From Faecalibacterium prausnitzii (lineage in GTDB: Bacteria; Bacillota; Clostridia; Oscillospirales; Ruminococcaceae), in the NCBI RefSeq assembly GCF_003324185.1, contig NZ_PXUP01000002.1, positions 1-64,000 on the forward strand: a stretch of 64,000 bases of DNA, written 5' to 3'. A program made the position numbers and the translations under genes. Below the pieces are notes generated by a model. It was given only the letters and a program-made list of their open reading frames with translations. It was not told the DNA's origin and did not search any database. Shown here in pieces: positions 49,383 to 59,423 of this stretch; position 1 is the first letter of the stretch; the number at the start of each line of letters is the position of its first letter.

Positions 49383-50813
49383 ATGAATACATCTCTTGAT
49401 AATCTGACTCACAAGATGCAGCGTGCTGCGCTTGGTAAAATAGTGGACGTGGCGCTTTCCCGCGCCGAGCAAGACCGTGAAAAGACGATGAACCAGCTGG
49501 TAGATGCTGCAAAGCAGTTCTACGGCAGCGGCTTCAGCGATGAGACCTACGAGAACGCCAAAAAGGTGCTGACCGACCCCGACAGCAAGTGGACGAAACT
49601 TATCAACTGCGTGCTGGATCAGACCGACCCCCATGTGGCGCGTACCACCGCGCTGAATCTGGGCTACGAAGCCTTCTTCCGCGGCACTAAGATGATCCGT
49701 GAGAACCGTGTCAAGTACCAGTGCAACATCCCCTGGCTGATCTTGTTCGACCCCACCTCTGCCTGCAATATGCACTGCGTGGGCTGCTGGGCAGGCGAGT
49801 ACGGCCACAAGAACAACCTCAGCTTTGAGGATATGGACAAGATCGTCACGCAGGGCAAGGAGCTGGGCGTGTACCTGTATATGCTGACCGGCGGCGAGCC
49901 GCTGGTGCGCAAGATGGACGTGCTCAAGCTGGCAGAAAAGCACAACGATGTGCAGTTTGCCATCTACACCAACTCCACCCTCATCGACGAGCCCTTCTGT
50001 GAAGAAGTGCAGCGTCTGGGCAATATCGCCTTTATGCTGTCCATCGAGGGTACCCCGGAGACCAACGATGCCCGCCGCGGCGAAGGCCACTATGCCGCTG
50101 TGATGCACGCCATGGATCTGCTCAAGAAGTACGGCATTATCTTCGGCACCTCCATCTGCTACACCCGCCAGAACATCGAGGCCGTCACCAACGATGCGTT
50201 CATGCGGCTCCTGTGCGAGAAGGGGGCACACTTCGGCTTCTACTTCCACTATATGCCGGTGGGCAATGAGGCCGCCCCGGAGCTGATGCCCACCCCGGAA
50301 CAGCGCAAGTATATGATTGACCGTATCCGCTATCTGCGCTCTTCTGCGTGCGATATCCCGTTCTACCCCATGGACTTCCAGAACGATGGCGAGTTCGTGG
50401 GCGGCTGCATCGCCGGTGGCCGCAACTACTTCCATATCAACTCTGCCGGTGATGCTGAGCCCTGCGTGTTCATCCACTACTCCAACGCCAATATCCACGA
50501 CCAGTCTATTCTGGAAATTCTGCACAGCCCGCTGTTCAGGGCTTACCACAACGGTCAGCCCTTCAACAAGAACCATCTGCGTCCCTGCCCGATGCTGGAA
50601 AACCCCGAGCTGCTGGAAAAGATGGTGCACGAGACCGGTGCCCACAACACCGACCTGCAGTCCCCGGAAAGCGTCGAGCACCTGTGTGAGAAGTGCAAGA
50701 GCTACGCCGCCAACTGGCAGCCCACCGCTGACGAAGTGTGGTCCCACCACAAGGTCCGCGAGAGCCGGTACGAAAACTATAAGGACTGGAAGCCCTCTCA
50801 TCCGCTGGACTGA
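49383..50813 (+). CDS. Radical SAM protein of unknown reaction
   Basis: This 476-residue protein has an N-terminal helical region of about 120 residues. The radical SAM core follows, with the iron-sulfur motif TSACNMHCVGCWAGEYG (C-x3-C-x2-C, about residues 130-138), the SAM-binding MLTGGEPLV, and LSIEGTPETNDARRG. The C-terminal portion has scattered cysteines (GGCIAGGRNYFHINSAGDAEPCVF and HLCEKCKSYAANW) that recall SPASM-type auxiliary cluster regions. No precursor peptide was found beside it. GGGAGG precedes the ATG. The substrate is unknown. Confidence 0.9.
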   Translation: MNTSLDNLTHKMQRAALGKIVDVALSRAEQDREKTMNQLVDAAKQFYGSGFSDETYENAKKVLTDPDSKWTKLINCVLDQTDPHVARTTALNLGYEAFFRGTKMIRENRVKYQCNIPWLILFDPTSACNMHCVGCWAGEYGHKNNLSFEDMDKIVTQGKELGVYLYMLTGGEPLVRKMDVLKLAEKHNDVQFAIYTNSTLIDEPFCEEVQRLGNIAFMLSIEGTPETNDARRGEGHYAAVMHAMDLLKKYGIIFGTSICYTRQNIEAVTNDAFMRLLCEKGAHFGFYFHYMPVGNEAAPELMPTPEQRKYMIDRIRYLRSSACDIPFYPMDFQNDGEFVGGCIAGGRNYFHINSAGDAEPCVFIHYSNANIHDQSILEILHSPLFRAYHNGQPFNKNHLRPCPMLENPELLEKMVHETGAHNTDLQSPESVEHLCEKCKSYAANWQPTADEVWSHHKVRESRYENYKDWKPSHPLD

Positions 50814-50840
50814 GCTGAAATCTGAATCAAAGCAATAAAC

Positions 50841-50887
50841 GACCCCCGCTTTGTGTTCCTTCCCGGAACATAAGGCGGGGGTCTTGC
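50841..50887 (+). terminator. Terminator of the radical SAM gene
   Basis: An extended stem (50841-50849 with 50875-50883, inner GTGTTCC/GGAACAT) ends in GTCTTGCTGT, 27 bases past the stop. Confidence 0.75.
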
Positions 50888-50906
50888 TGTGCATGTTGGC
50901 GGCTAT

Positions 50907-51083
50907 TTATTTCTTATCGCTTTCTTTAATTGCCTTTAGAATACAAATTCCCATAGCTAAAACAGGAAACAGCACTCTGAGAGCTAAAAAACCTTGTGGG
51001 TCTCCAAAATCGATGTTTACGTCTGCAAATAGTCCAACAAACCATGCCGCTAAAGTAGAAATGATCGCGATTGTGTAAGTCAT
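50907..51083 (-). CDS. Small membrane protein, 58 residues, low GC
   Basis: The minus strand has an ATG at 51083 preceded by GAAGG at 8 bases and an open frame ending in TAA at 50907-50909. The protein starts MTYTIAIISTLAAWFVGLFA, a clear hydrophobic helix, followed by a polar turn (DVNIDFGDPQ) and a second hydrophobic helix (LRVLFPVLAMGICIL), ending in a lysine-rich tail. It has no recognised family. Codons are AT-rich compared with both neighbours, so it was probably acquired. A related-looking short gene follows upstream at 51102-51258. Confidence 0.65.
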   Translation of the reverse strand: MTYTIAIISTLAAWFVGLFADVNIDFGDPQGFLALRVLFPVLAMGICILKAIKESDKK

Positions 51084-51101
51084 TTGTCAAACCTTCGTGA
51101 A

Positions 51102-51258
51102 TTATTTCTCGGTTGTGTTTTTGCCCCGTACAAGCATACCGGCAATTGTGATTAAAAGACCTGCGGCTCCACCAACAAAAGCAAAAATATTACTTATAGA
51201 TAAGGCAATCCCAGCCAGAATAACGGCGATACCCAATAACATCATTTTAATACCCATT
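51102..51258 (-). pseudogene. Small hydrophobic protein gene with a frameshift
   Basis: A strong ribosome site (AAAGGAG) and ATG at 51258 begin MGIKMM, but that frame then reads VIGYRRYSGWD and stops after 22 codons. From 51239 the neighbouring frame encodes a convincing small membrane protein (LLGIAVILAGIALSISNIFA, then FVGGAAGLLITIAGMLVRGKN) ending at TAA 51102-51104. One extra base near 51240-51241 would explain this. It may be a real pseudogene, a sequencing error, or a gene starting from an internal TTG at 51236. Like its neighbour it is AT-rich. Confidence 0.5.
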
Positions 51259-51301
51259 AAATCGTTCTCCTTTATATACGTTCTTATGATACGGCATGGC
51301 T

Positions 51302-51339
51302 AAAAAATACCCCGCATCGGAAGTGCTCTGATGCGGGGC
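51302..51339 (-). terminator. Terminator of the AI-2E family transporter gene
   Basis: The stem CCCCGCATC (51310-51318) with GATGCGGGG (about 51330-51338) is followed on the minus strand by TATTTTTTAG. Confidence 0.85.
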
Positions 51340-51348
51340 AGGGAAGGT

Positions 51349-52611
51349 TTACTGGTTCTCAGCAGATTGCGGTGCAGTGGGCTGTGCGGCTGCATCGTCT
51401 GCGGGGTCGCCGAACTGGTCGTGATAGCTGTTCAGCAGGGTCAGCTCCTGATGGCGCTGCAAGCCGTGGATGACCAGCTTTTTGATGACATCGTAGATAA
51501 CGGCAAACAGCGGCACACCCACGATCATGCCCACGAAGCCCCACAGGCCGCCAAACAGCAGGATGGCGAACAGTACCCAGAAGCTGGAAAGGCCGGTGGT
51601 GTTGCCCAGAATTTTAGGTCCGATGATGTTGCCGTCCAGCTGCTGCAAAACCAGCACGAACAGCACGAACCACAGCGCCTTGATGGGGCTCTGGATGAGG
51701 ATGAGCAGCGTGGCGGGAATGGCACCGATGAAGGGACCGAAGAAGGGAATCACGTTGGTCACACCAATGATCACCGATACCAGCAGCGCACTGGGGAACT
51801 TGAAAATCAGGCAGCCGATATAGCACAGCACGCCGATGATGGCAGAGTCCATGATCTTGCCGTTGATGAAGCCGCCGAACATTTTGTCTGCGTACTTCAC
51901 TTCCTCAGTGATCAGCTGCGCCCAGCGGGGGCGGACGATGCTGTGCAGCACCAGCTTGCCTTGCTGCACGAACCGCTTGCGGCTGGCCAGCATATACACC
52001 GCCACGATGATGCCGATGATCAGGTTTTTGGCCACCGTCACCACGTTCAGCACACCAATGGCTGCACCACTTACGATATTCTGCATGGAGGGCAGCAGGG
52101 TGTTCTTGAGCCATGTGTTCCATGTGTCCAGATTGGTATTCAGGGCAGCGTAAGCCGAATTGAGCAGCTCCGTGATCTGTTCGTTCTTTTCAATAAACTC
52201 CAGATGGTTTGCCCAGTTCATGAACTTTGTAATGTTGGCCTGCGCGGTGTAGTACAGGGTAGTCACGCTGGTGATCAGCTGCGGCACGATCATCATGACA
52301 AGCGCATACACCAGCAAAAGCCCGAACAGGATGGTAAGCGCCACGGACAGCGCGTTGATCAGACCGTTCATCTTTTCCGGGATGAACCGGCGCAGAAAGT
52401 TTTCGATGCTGTTGCACACCGGCTTGAGCAGATAGGCAATGACGGCACCGTAGATAAAGGGCATCAAGATGCCGGTCAGGGTAGAGATGGCCGAGCCGAA
52501 GCCGTCAAAGCGGTAAATGAGGAAAAAGAAGATGATGCTCAGTGCAATGGCACCAAACCCTGCGAGCATCCCATAGAGATACGGTTTGATGTGCGGCTTT
52601 TTGTCCATCAT
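51349..52611 (-). CDS. AI-2E family transporter (PerM/YtvI-like membrane protein)
   Basis: This 420-residue polytopic protein matches the AI-2E family (TqsA, PerM, YtvI). Members have been linked to autoinducer-2 export or to Na/Li-proton exchange, so the solute is uncertain. Visible features are helices near residues 15-35 and 45-70, a large loop with helical content (about 110-170), and the conserved block IGVTNVIPFFGPFIGAIPATLLILIQSP. GNIIGPKILGNTTGLSSFWVLFAILLFGGLWG follows. A GGAG sits 6 bases before the ATG at 52611; an earlier ATG at 52623 is possible. Confidence 0.92.
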   Translation of the reverse strand: MMDKKPHIKPYLYGMLAGFGAIALSIIFFFLIYRFDGFGSAISTLTGILMPFIYGAVIAYLLKPVCNSIENFLRRFIPEKMNGLINALSVALTILFGLLLVYALVMMIVPQLITSVTTLYYTAQANITKFMNWANHLEFIEKNEQITELLNSAYAALNTNLDTWNTWLKNTLLPSMQNIVSGAAIGVLNVVTVAKNLIIGIIVAVYMLASRKRFVQQGKLVLHSIVRPRWAQLITEEVKYADKMFGGFINGKIMDSAIIGVLCYIGCLIFKFPSALLVSVIIGVTNVIPFFGPFIGAIPATLLILIQSPIKALWFVLFVLVLQQLDGNIIGPKILGNTTGLSSFWVLFAILLFGGLWGFVGMIVGVPLFAVIYDVIKKLVIHGLQRHQELTLLNSYHDQFGDPADDAAAQPTAPQSAENQ

Positions 52612-52659
52612 GACAAACTCCATTCCTGCTGCGGGCAGCGGGAATACCCACAGCGCTTA

Positions 52660-54006
52660 TTAAATTTTGTTGCTTCTGCGCCAGATGTGCAGTTTTTCAG
52701 CCTCGCGGATCAACTCTTCACGGAAGTCCGGGTGTGCCACGCTGATCAGAGCCTCGGCCTTTTCCCAAGAGGTCAGGCCCTTCAGATTCACGCAGCCATA
52801 CTCGGTGCACAGATAGTGCACGTTGGCGCGGGTGTCGGTAACGATGCTGCCGTTCTCCAGCGTGGGACGGATACGGCTTTCCAGCTGGCCGGTCTTTTTA
52901 TTAAAGAAGGTGGAGGACAGGCAGATAAAGCTCTTGCCGCCCTTGGAAAGGTATGCGCCCAGCACGAAGTCCAGCTGACCGCCTGCGCCGGAAATGTGCT
53001 TCACACCGGCGCTTTCGGCATTCACCTGACCAAACAGGTCGATATCCACGGCATTGTTGATGGAAATAAAGTTGTCCAGTGCGGAAATGCTGCGGATGTC
53101 GTTGGTGTAGTCCACCGGGGCAGACATACACTCCGGGTTATCGTTCAGGTAATCGTACATCTTCTGGGTGCCGGCACCAAAGGCGTAGACCTGACGGCCC
53201 TTGTCCAGCTGCTTGCGGCTGCCGTTGATCTTGCCGGCCTTGGCAATATCCACAAAGGCATCCACATACATCTCGGTGTGCACGCCCAGATCCTTCAGAT
53301 CGCTCTGCGCGATCAGCCCGCCGATGGCATTGGGCATACCGCCGATGCCCAGTTGCAGGCAGGCACCGTTAGGAATCTGCGGCACGATGAGGTTGGCTAC
53401 CTTCAGGTCAACCTCGGTAGCGGCACCGGCAGCTGCCATCTGGCCGATGGGGGGATTTGTGCCCTCCACAATGCCACTTACCTGAGAAACGTGTACGCTG
53501 TTCTCCATGCCGCCAAGGCAGCGCGGCATATTGGTGTTGACCTCCACAATGATCTTCTTGGCCTTTTCGCACACAGCACCCAGATGCGAAGCGCTGGGAC
53601 CGAAGTTGAAGTAGCCATGCTCGTCCATGGGGGTCACCTGAAATACTGCCACATCCACGGGGTCGCTGCTCTCGCGGTAGTAGCGGGGCAGCTCAGAGTA
53701 GCGGATGGGGGAGTAGAAGGAGAAACCTTGCGCAATGGCCTTGCGCTCAATGCCGCCCATGTGCCAGCTGTTCCAGGTCATGTGGGCAGCAGGGTCGTCG
53801 ATCTGGAAGATCTCCGGCACCCACATCAGAATGCCGCCCCGGAAGTTGACTCCTTCCAACTCCGGCAGGCGTTTTGCTAGCTCGGCGTCCACGGCCACAG
53901 GGGTGTTCACGGCCCAGCCGTAATCCACCCAGTCGCCGCTTTTGACCAGAGCGGCAGCCTGCGCAGCAGTCATAAGCTTCTGTGCGTACAGTTCCTTGCA
54001 ATCCAT
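52660..54006 (-). CDS. but: Butyryl-CoA:acetate CoA-transferase But
   Basis: The 448-residue product has the length of But in Faecalibacterium, the enzyme that releases butyrate by moving CoA to acetate. The family features are [48 protein letters not shown] (about residues 217-232) and the catalytic glutamate in [10 protein letters not shown] (Glu245). The terminal [17 protein letters not shown] and [22 protein letters not shown] blocks also match class I CoA-transferases. The frame extends to 54033, but GAGAGGA 9 bases before the ATG at 54006 and the [10 protein letters not shown] start fit known But proteins. It stands alone, convergent in function with the operon at 55091. Confidence 0.93.
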   Translation of the reverse strand: MDCKELYAQKLMTAAQAAALVKSGDWVDYGWAVNTPVAVDAELAKRLPELEGVNFRGGILMWVPEIFQIDDPAAHMTWNSWHMGGIERKAIAQGFSFYSPIRYSELPRYYRESSDPVDVAVFQVTPMDEHGYFNFGPSASHLGAVCEKAKKIIVEVNTNMPRCLGGMENSVHVSQVSGIVEGTNPPIGQMAAAGAATEVDLKVANLIVPQIPNGACLQLGIGGMPNAIGGLIAQSDLKDLGVHTEMYVDAFVDIAKAGKINGSRKQLDKGRQVYAFGAGTQKMYDYLNDNPECMSAPVDYTNDIRSISALDNFISINNAVDIDLFGQVNAESAGVKHISGAGGQLDFVLGAYLSKGGKSFICLSSTFFNKKTGQLESRIRPTLENGSIVTDTRANVHYLCTEYGCVNLKGLTSWEKAEALISVAHPDFREELIREAEKLHIWRRSNKI

Positions 54007-54036
54007 TATAAACCATCCTCTCTTAAAATACATAAA

Positions 54037-54054
54037 AGAATTGTAAACAATTCT
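54037..54054. repeat. Inverted repeat AGAATTGT-AA-ACAATTCT before but
   Basis: Two 8-base arms with a 2-base centre lie 31 bases before the but start codon, between its promoter and ribosome site. This is a plausible operator for a dimeric regulator, but it does not match a known consensus I can name. Confidence 0.45.
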
Positions 54055-54183
54055 GTGCGGACAAATTATGCGGCTGTTTTACGCCTGTTTTGCGGAATGC
54101 ACACCGTTTTGCCACATCTGTATGGTAACCTTATAAACAAGGCAGCAGTGTGTGCTCCGCTCTGCGCAGAACAGCTCAACTTA

Positions 54184-54212
54184 GTTATAACATTAACAAA
54201 GTGTAGAATCAA
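54184..54212 (-). promoter_or_regulatory. Candidate promoter of but
   Basis: Minus strand TTGATT, 17 bases, TATAAC. The leader to the but start would be about 170 bases. Confidence 0.6.
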
Positions 54213-54315
54213 TAGTTTTGGCTAAAAAACAACCAGTATAGCATAATAAACAGTTTTCTTGGCTTTATGTGGGGATTGTTTGGTACGCAAAAAACAAAAA
54301 AGTTGAGAAAAAGAC

Positions 54316-54344
54316 TTGATAAAATTTTGACGATGTGCTTTACT
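54316..54344 (+). promoter_or_regulatory. Candidate promoter of the coaD leader
   Basis: TTGATA, 17 bases, TTTACT. Transcription would start near 54351, exactly where the structured leader begins. Confidence 0.5.
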
Positions 54345-54349
54345 AATAG

Positions 54350-54430
54350 CGTGGGAAGCAACTGCGGAGCAGTGCGAGATGATTCGTTTAAAATTTAACG
54401 ATAAAACGCACCGCAGCAGTTTCAGGTTGC
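54350..54430 (+). ncRNA. Candidate structured leader RNA upstream of coaD
   Basis: A nested long hairpin is visible: GCAA/TTGC at the base (54358-54361 with 54427-54430), CTGCG/CGCAG (54362-54366 with 54412-54416), GTGCG/CGCAC (54372-54376 with 54407-54411) and a terminal TCGTT/AACGA (54384-54388 with 54397-54401). It lies in the roughly 155-base leader of coaD. I do not recognise a known riboswitch or T-box consensus in it. Confidence 0.4.
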
Positions 54431-54508
54431 ACCCAAGGCTGGAAAGTGCTATCATGGCAGAACCACATCGCGCTTAATAATTGCAGCGCATAAGGAGGAC
54501 ACTGACCG

Positions 54509-55009
54509 ATGGCAACAGCAGTTTATCCCGGGTCGTTCGATCCGGTCACCAAGGGACACCTTGATATCATCAAACGCGCAGCAAAGATCAACGACCACCT
54601 CATTGTGGCGGTGCTGATCAACAGCGCCAAGCATCCGCTGTTCACAGTGGAGGAGCGGGTGGCTATGCTGCAGGAATGCTGCAAGAACATCCCCAATGTG
54701 ACCGTGGAAAGCTTCGACGGCCTGACCGTGGAGTTCGCAAAAAAGCGCCACGCATCCGTAATGGTGCGGGGACTGCGGGCAGTAACGGACTTTGAAAACG
54801 AGATCCAGCTTGCGCAAACCAACCACGCACTGATGCCCGGCATCGAGACCATGTTCCTTGCCACCAGCATCAAATGGAGTTATCTTTCCTCCACCATCGT
54901 AAAGGAAGCAGCGTACTACGGCAGTGACATCAGCAAGTTCGTCACACCCAATGTGGAAAAGGCCGTCAGCGAAAAATACGCACAGCTCCGGGAGAGGAAA
55001 GAGATCTGA
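54509..55009 (+). CDS. coaD: Pantetheine-phosphate adenylyltransferase CoaD
   Basis: The 166-residue enzyme makes dephospho-CoA from 4'-phosphopantetheine and ATP, the penultimate step of CoA synthesis. The nucleotidyltransferase motif is [19 protein letters not shown] (T/HxGH, residues 6-24), [17 protein letters not shown] is the substrate loop, and [13 protein letters not shown] is the C-terminal motif. AAGGAGG lies 9 bases before the ATG. It sits 81 bases before thl on the same strand with no terminator and no strong promoter between, so it may lead the butyrate operon. Confidence 0.95.
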   Translation: MATAVYPGSFDPVTKGHLDIIKRAAKINDHLIVAVLINSAKHPLFTVEERVAMLQECCKNIPNVTVESFDGLTVEFAKKRHASVMVRGLRAVTDFENEIQLAQTNHALMPGIETMFLATSIKWSYLSSTIVKEAAYYGSDISKFVTPNVEKAVSEKYAQLRERKEI

Positions 55010-55090
55010 TACCGCAAAAATGCCGCAGGGCGTTTTGATAAATGGGTAACCGATAAGTAACACACATACACAATTCAGGAGGCTATTCAC

Positions 55091-56308
55091 ATGAAAAAGA
55101 TCGTTATCGCATCTGCATGCCGCACCGCCATCGGCAAGTTCGGTGGCACTCTGGCCAACGTTCCCGCTGCTGAGCTGGGCTCCATCGTCATCAAGGAGGC
55201 TCTGAACCGTGCAAACGTCAAGCCCGAGCAGGTCGATCATGTTTACATGGGCTGCGTCATTCAGGCTGGTCTGGGCCAGAACGTCGCTCGTCAGGCTGCC
55301 CTGAAGGCTGGTCTGCCCATCGAGACCCCCGCCGTCACCGTCAACGTGGTCTGCGGCTCTGGTCTGAACTGCGTGAACATGGCTGCTCAGATGATCGAGG
55401 CAGGCGATGCTGATATCGTTGTTGCAGGCGGCATGGAGAACATGGATATGGCTCCCTTCGCACTGCAGAAGGCTCGCTACGGCTACCGCATGGGCGCTCC
55501 CATGGGCAAGAGCGAGATCGTGGATACCATGGTCAACGATGCACTGTGGGATGCCTGCGGCTTCAACAAGCACATGGGCATGACCGCTGAGAACGTCTGC
55601 ACCAACGAGACCTATCAGAAGAAGTACGGCTACAGCCCCATCACCCGCGAGATGCTGGACGAGTTCTCATACAACAGCCAGCTGAAGGCTGACAAGGCCA
55701 TCAAGGACGGCGCCTTCAAGGACGAGATCGTTCCTGTTGTCATCAAGGGCAAGAAGGGCGACACCGTGTTCGATACCGATGAGGGCCCCCGTCTGAGCGC
55801 TCCCGAGGTTCTGGCAAAGCTGAAGCCCGCCTTCACCAAAGACGGCATCGTCACCGCTGGTAACTCTTCCGCCATCAACGACGGCGCTGCTGCTCTGGTC
55901 GTCATGAGCGAGGAGAAGGCTAAGGAGCTGGGCGTGAAGCCTCTGGCAACTTGGGTTGCCGGTGCTCTGGCAGGCGTTGAGCCCGAGGTCATGGGTCTGG
56001 GCCCCATCGCTGCTACCAAGAAGGTCATGGCCAAGACCGGCATGACCGTTGCTGATATGGATCTGGTCGAGGCCAACGAGGCATTCGCAGCACAGTCCAT
56101 CGCTGTCGGCGAGGCTCTGGGCTTCGATAAGGACAAGCTGAACGTCAACGGCGGCGCAATCGCTTTGGGTCACCCGGTCGGCGCTTCCGGCGCTCGTATT
56201 CTGGTCACCCTGCTGTACGCTATGAAGCACCGTGGTGCTCACAAGGGTCTGGCTACCCTGTGCATCGGCGGCGGCATGGGCTGCGCTACCATCGTTGAGA
56301 TGGACTAA
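55091..56308 (+). CDS. thlA: Acetyl-CoA acetyltransferase (thiolase) Thl
   Basis: The 405-residue thiolase condenses two acetyl-CoA to acetoacetyl-CoA, the first step of the butyrate pathway. Nucleophile Cys88 lies in VNVVCGSG, His361 in [13 protein letters not shown], and the second catalytic cysteine (Cys391) in TLCIGGGMG. The codons are strikingly uniform (many GCT, GTT, CTG, AAG), a sign of high expression compared with the cob genes. AGGAGG precedes the ATG. It begins the gene order thl-crt-hbd-bcd. Confidence 0.96.
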   Translation: MKKIVIASACRTAIGKFGGTLANVPAAELGSIVIKEALNRANVKPEQVDHVYMGCVIQAGLGQNVARQAALKAGLPIETPAVTVNVVCGSGLNCVNMAAQMIEAGDADIVVAGGMENMDMAPFALQKARYGYRMGAPMGKSEIVDTMVNDALWDACGFNKHMGMTAENVCTNETYQKKYGYSPITREMLDEFSYNSQLKADKAIKDGAFKDEIVPVVIKGKKGDTVFDTDEGPRLSAPEVLAKLKPAFTKDGIVTAGNSSAINDGAAALVVMSEEKAKELGVKPLATWVAGALAGVEPEVMGLGPIAATKKVMAKTGMTVADMDLVEANEAFAAQSIAVGEALGFDKDKLNVNGGAIALGHPVGASGARILVTLLYAMKHRGAHKGLATLCIGGGMGCATIVEMD

Positions 56309-56432
56309 GCACTCTTTCTCTGAATCCTGACTGAACCACAGACCCGGAGCGCCGGAGGGAACCGGAGAGCTCTCCTGCGTTCTGGGGGCTGTTTTGAAAA
56401 AAACTGAACTGTATGAAATGGAGGTTTTCACA

Positions 56433-57218
56433 ATGGCATTTGTAAAAACCGAGGTGCAGGGCGCTGTTGAGATCATTACCATCGACCGTCCCAAGGCACT
56501 GAACGCCCTGAACCCCGAGGTTCTGGCTGACCTGAAGGCTGCTTTTGAGGCAGTCGATCAGGAGACTGTCCGCTGCATCGTTCTGACCGGCGAAGGCGAC
56601 AAGAGCTTCGTTGCTGGTGCTGATATCGGTTCTATGAGCACCATGACTAAGGCAGAAGGCGAGGCCTTCGGCAAGCTGGGCAATGATGTGTTCCTGATGA
56701 TCGAGCATTTCCCCATCCCCGTCATCGCAGCCGTCAACGGCTTTGCACTGGGCGGCGGCAACGAGCTGGCTATGAGCTGCGATATCCGCATCTGCTCTGA
56801 CAACGCTGTGTTCGGTCAGCCGGAAGTCGGTCTGGGCATCACCCCGGGCTTCGGCGGCACCCAGCGTCTGGCTCGTCTGGTCGGCATGGGCATGGCAAAG
56901 CAGCTGGTCTACTCTGCGCTGAACATCAAGGCTGACGAGGCTTACCGCATCGGTCTGGTCAACGCCGTGTATCCGCAGGCTGAGCTGATGGAGAATGTCC
57001 TGAAGCTGGCCGGCAAGATCGCAAAGAACGCTCCCATTGCTGTGCGTAACTGCAAGAAGGCAATGAACGACGGCATCAGCCTGCCCATCGAGAAGGCTGT
57101 TGAGGTCGAGGAGAAGTTGTTCGGCGCTTGCTTCGAGACCCACGATCAGCAAGAGGGCATGGCTTGCTTCCTGTCCCGTGAGAAACCGAAGCCCAAGGCA
57201 GTGTTCACCAACAACTAA
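56433..57218 (+). CDS. crt: 3-hydroxybutyryl-CoA dehydratase (crotonase) Crt
   Basis: The 261-residue crotonase removes water from 3-hydroxybutyryl-CoA to give crotonyl-CoA. The oxyanion-hole motifs are VAGADIGSMSTM (about residues 61-72) and AVNGFALGGGNELAMSCD (about 98-115). The catalytic glutamates lie in GGGNELAMSCD (first) and FGQPEVGLGITPGFGGTQRL (second). GGAGG is 8 bases before the ATG at 56433; the upstream open part of the frame (from 56394) has no ribosome site. The 124-base gap to thl contains no obvious terminator. Confidence 0.96.
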   Translation: MAFVKTEVQGAVEIITIDRPKALNALNPEVLADLKAAFEAVDQETVRCIVLTGEGDKSFVAGADIGSMSTMTKAEGEAFGKLGNDVFLMIEHFPIPVIAAVNGFALGGGNELAMSCDIRICSDNAVFGQPEVGLGITPGFGGTQRLARLVGMGMAKQLVYSALNIKADEAYRIGLVNAVYPQAELMENVLKLAGKIAKNAPIAVRNCKKAMNDGISLPIEKAVEVEEKLFGACFETHDQQEGMACFLSREKPKPKAVFTNN

Positions 57219-57257
57219 TCCATTACATAATTTTTGATATTAAAGGAGAGATTTCCT

Positions 57258-58130
57258 ATGAAGATCGGTGTTATCGGCGCTGGCACTATGGGTCAGGGCA
57301 TCGCAAAGGCATTTGCACAGGTTGAGGGCAACACCGTTGCTCTGTGCGACATCAAGCAGGAGTGGGCCGAGAATGGTCTGGCAAAGATCAAGAAGGGCTA
57401 CGAGAAGCTGGTCGCTAAGGGAAAGATGACTCAGGAGAAGGCTGACGCAATCGTCGCCGCCATCACCCCGGGTCTGAAGGAAGATCTGTGCGCAGACTGC
57501 GATCTGGTCGTTGAGGCTGCTTTCGAGGATATGAAGGTCAAGCAGACCACCTTCGGCGAGCTGGATAAGATCTGCAAGCCCGAGTGCGTTTTCGCTTCCA
57601 ACACTTCTTCTCTGTCCATTACCGAGATCGGCAAGGGTCTGTCCCGTCCCCTGATCGGTATGCACTTCTTCAACCCCGCAGACCGTATGAAGCTGATCGA
57701 GGTCATCGCCGGCTGCAACACCCCCGCTGAGACCGTTGAGAAGATCAAGGAGATCGCCGTTGCCATCGGCAAGAGCCCCGTTCAGGTCAACGAGGCTGCC
57801 GGCTTTGTGGTCAACCGCATCCTGATCCCCATGATCAACGAGGCTGCCTTCATTAAGATGGAGGGCGTTTCCGATATCGCCGGCATCGACACCGCTATGA
57901 AGCTGGGTGCTAACCACCCCATGGGACCCCTGGAACTGGGCGACTTCATCGGTCTGGACATCTGCTTGGCCATCATGGACGTGCTGTACAACGAGACCGG
58001 CGACAGCAAGTACCGTGCCTGCCCGCTGATCCGCAAGATGGTGCGTGGCGGCAATCTGGGCTGCAAGACCGGTAAGGGCTTCTACGTTTACAACGCAGAC
58101 CGCACCAAGACCCCTGTTGACCAGCTGTAA
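57258..58130 (+). CDS. hbd: 3-hydroxybutyryl-CoA dehydrogenase Hbd
   Basis: The 290-residue NAD(P)-dependent enzyme reduces acetoacetyl-CoA. It starts MKIGVIGAGTMGQGIAKAF (dinucleotide motif GxGxxG) and has ASNTSSLSITEI, RLIGMHFFNPA-type substrate loop (here PLIGMHFFNPADRMKLIEV), NEAAGFVVNRI and a C-terminal GANHPMGPLELGDFIGLD region. AAAGGAG precedes the ATG at 57258. In this operon hbd acts before crt, although it is placed after it. Confidence 0.96.
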   Translation: MKIGVIGAGTMGQGIAKAFAQVEGNTVALCDIKQEWAENGLAKIKKGYEKLVAKGKMTQEKADAIVAAITPGLKEDLCADCDLVVEAAFEDMKVKQTTFGELDKICKPECVFASNTSSLSITEIGKGLSRPLIGMHFFNPADRMKLIEVIAGCNTPAETVEKIKEIAVAIGKSPVQVNEAAGFVVNRILIPMINEAAFIKMEGVSDIAGIDTAMKLGANHPMGPLELGDFIGLDICLAIMDVLYNETGDSKYRACPLIRKMVRGGNLGCKTGKGFYVYNADRTKTPVDQL

Positions 58131-58144
58131 ATTCTGATAAACAT

Positions 58145-58178
58145 TTCTCCCGGCTGCGGGGAAAGCGGTCGGGAGGAA
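58145..58178 (+). other. Hairpin between hbd and bcd
   Basis: TTCTCCCG (58145-58152) pairs with CGGGAGGAA (58170-58178), followed by TTTGTTTGC. It could reduce or process the transcript before bcd; it is weaker than the true terminators in this window. Confidence 0.4.
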
Positions 58179-58236
58179 TTTGTTTGCACCGGGCTATTCC
58201 GGTAAATGAAAAAAGACCTGTTAGGAGGATATAGCG

Positions 58237-59406
<1,170 letters not shown>

Positions 59407-59423
59407 GGGAGGCAAGAGTTACA

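Noticed and set aside
50851-51303. Short plus-strand frames across the AT-rich small-gene region
   Set aside because: They run through a terminator and lack ribosome sites, whereas the minus-strand frames have them and encode hydrophobic helices.
51331-53880. An 849-codon open frame on the plus strand opposite the AI-2E transporter and but
   Set aside because: The translation is rich in His, Gln and Val without family motifs, lacks a ribosome site, and mirrors two well-identified minus-strand genes. It is a shadow caused by GC-rich codon bias.
54037-54054. Rex (redox) operator before but
   Set aside because: Clostridial Rex sites resemble TTGTTAA-N4-TTAACAA; this palindrome has a 2-base centre and different arms.
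54350-54500. A T-box or SRP RNA in the coaD leader
   Set aside because: The T-box GGTGG-type sequence and the SRP GGAAGGAAGCAGCC-type core are absent; only a generic structured RNA can be proposed.
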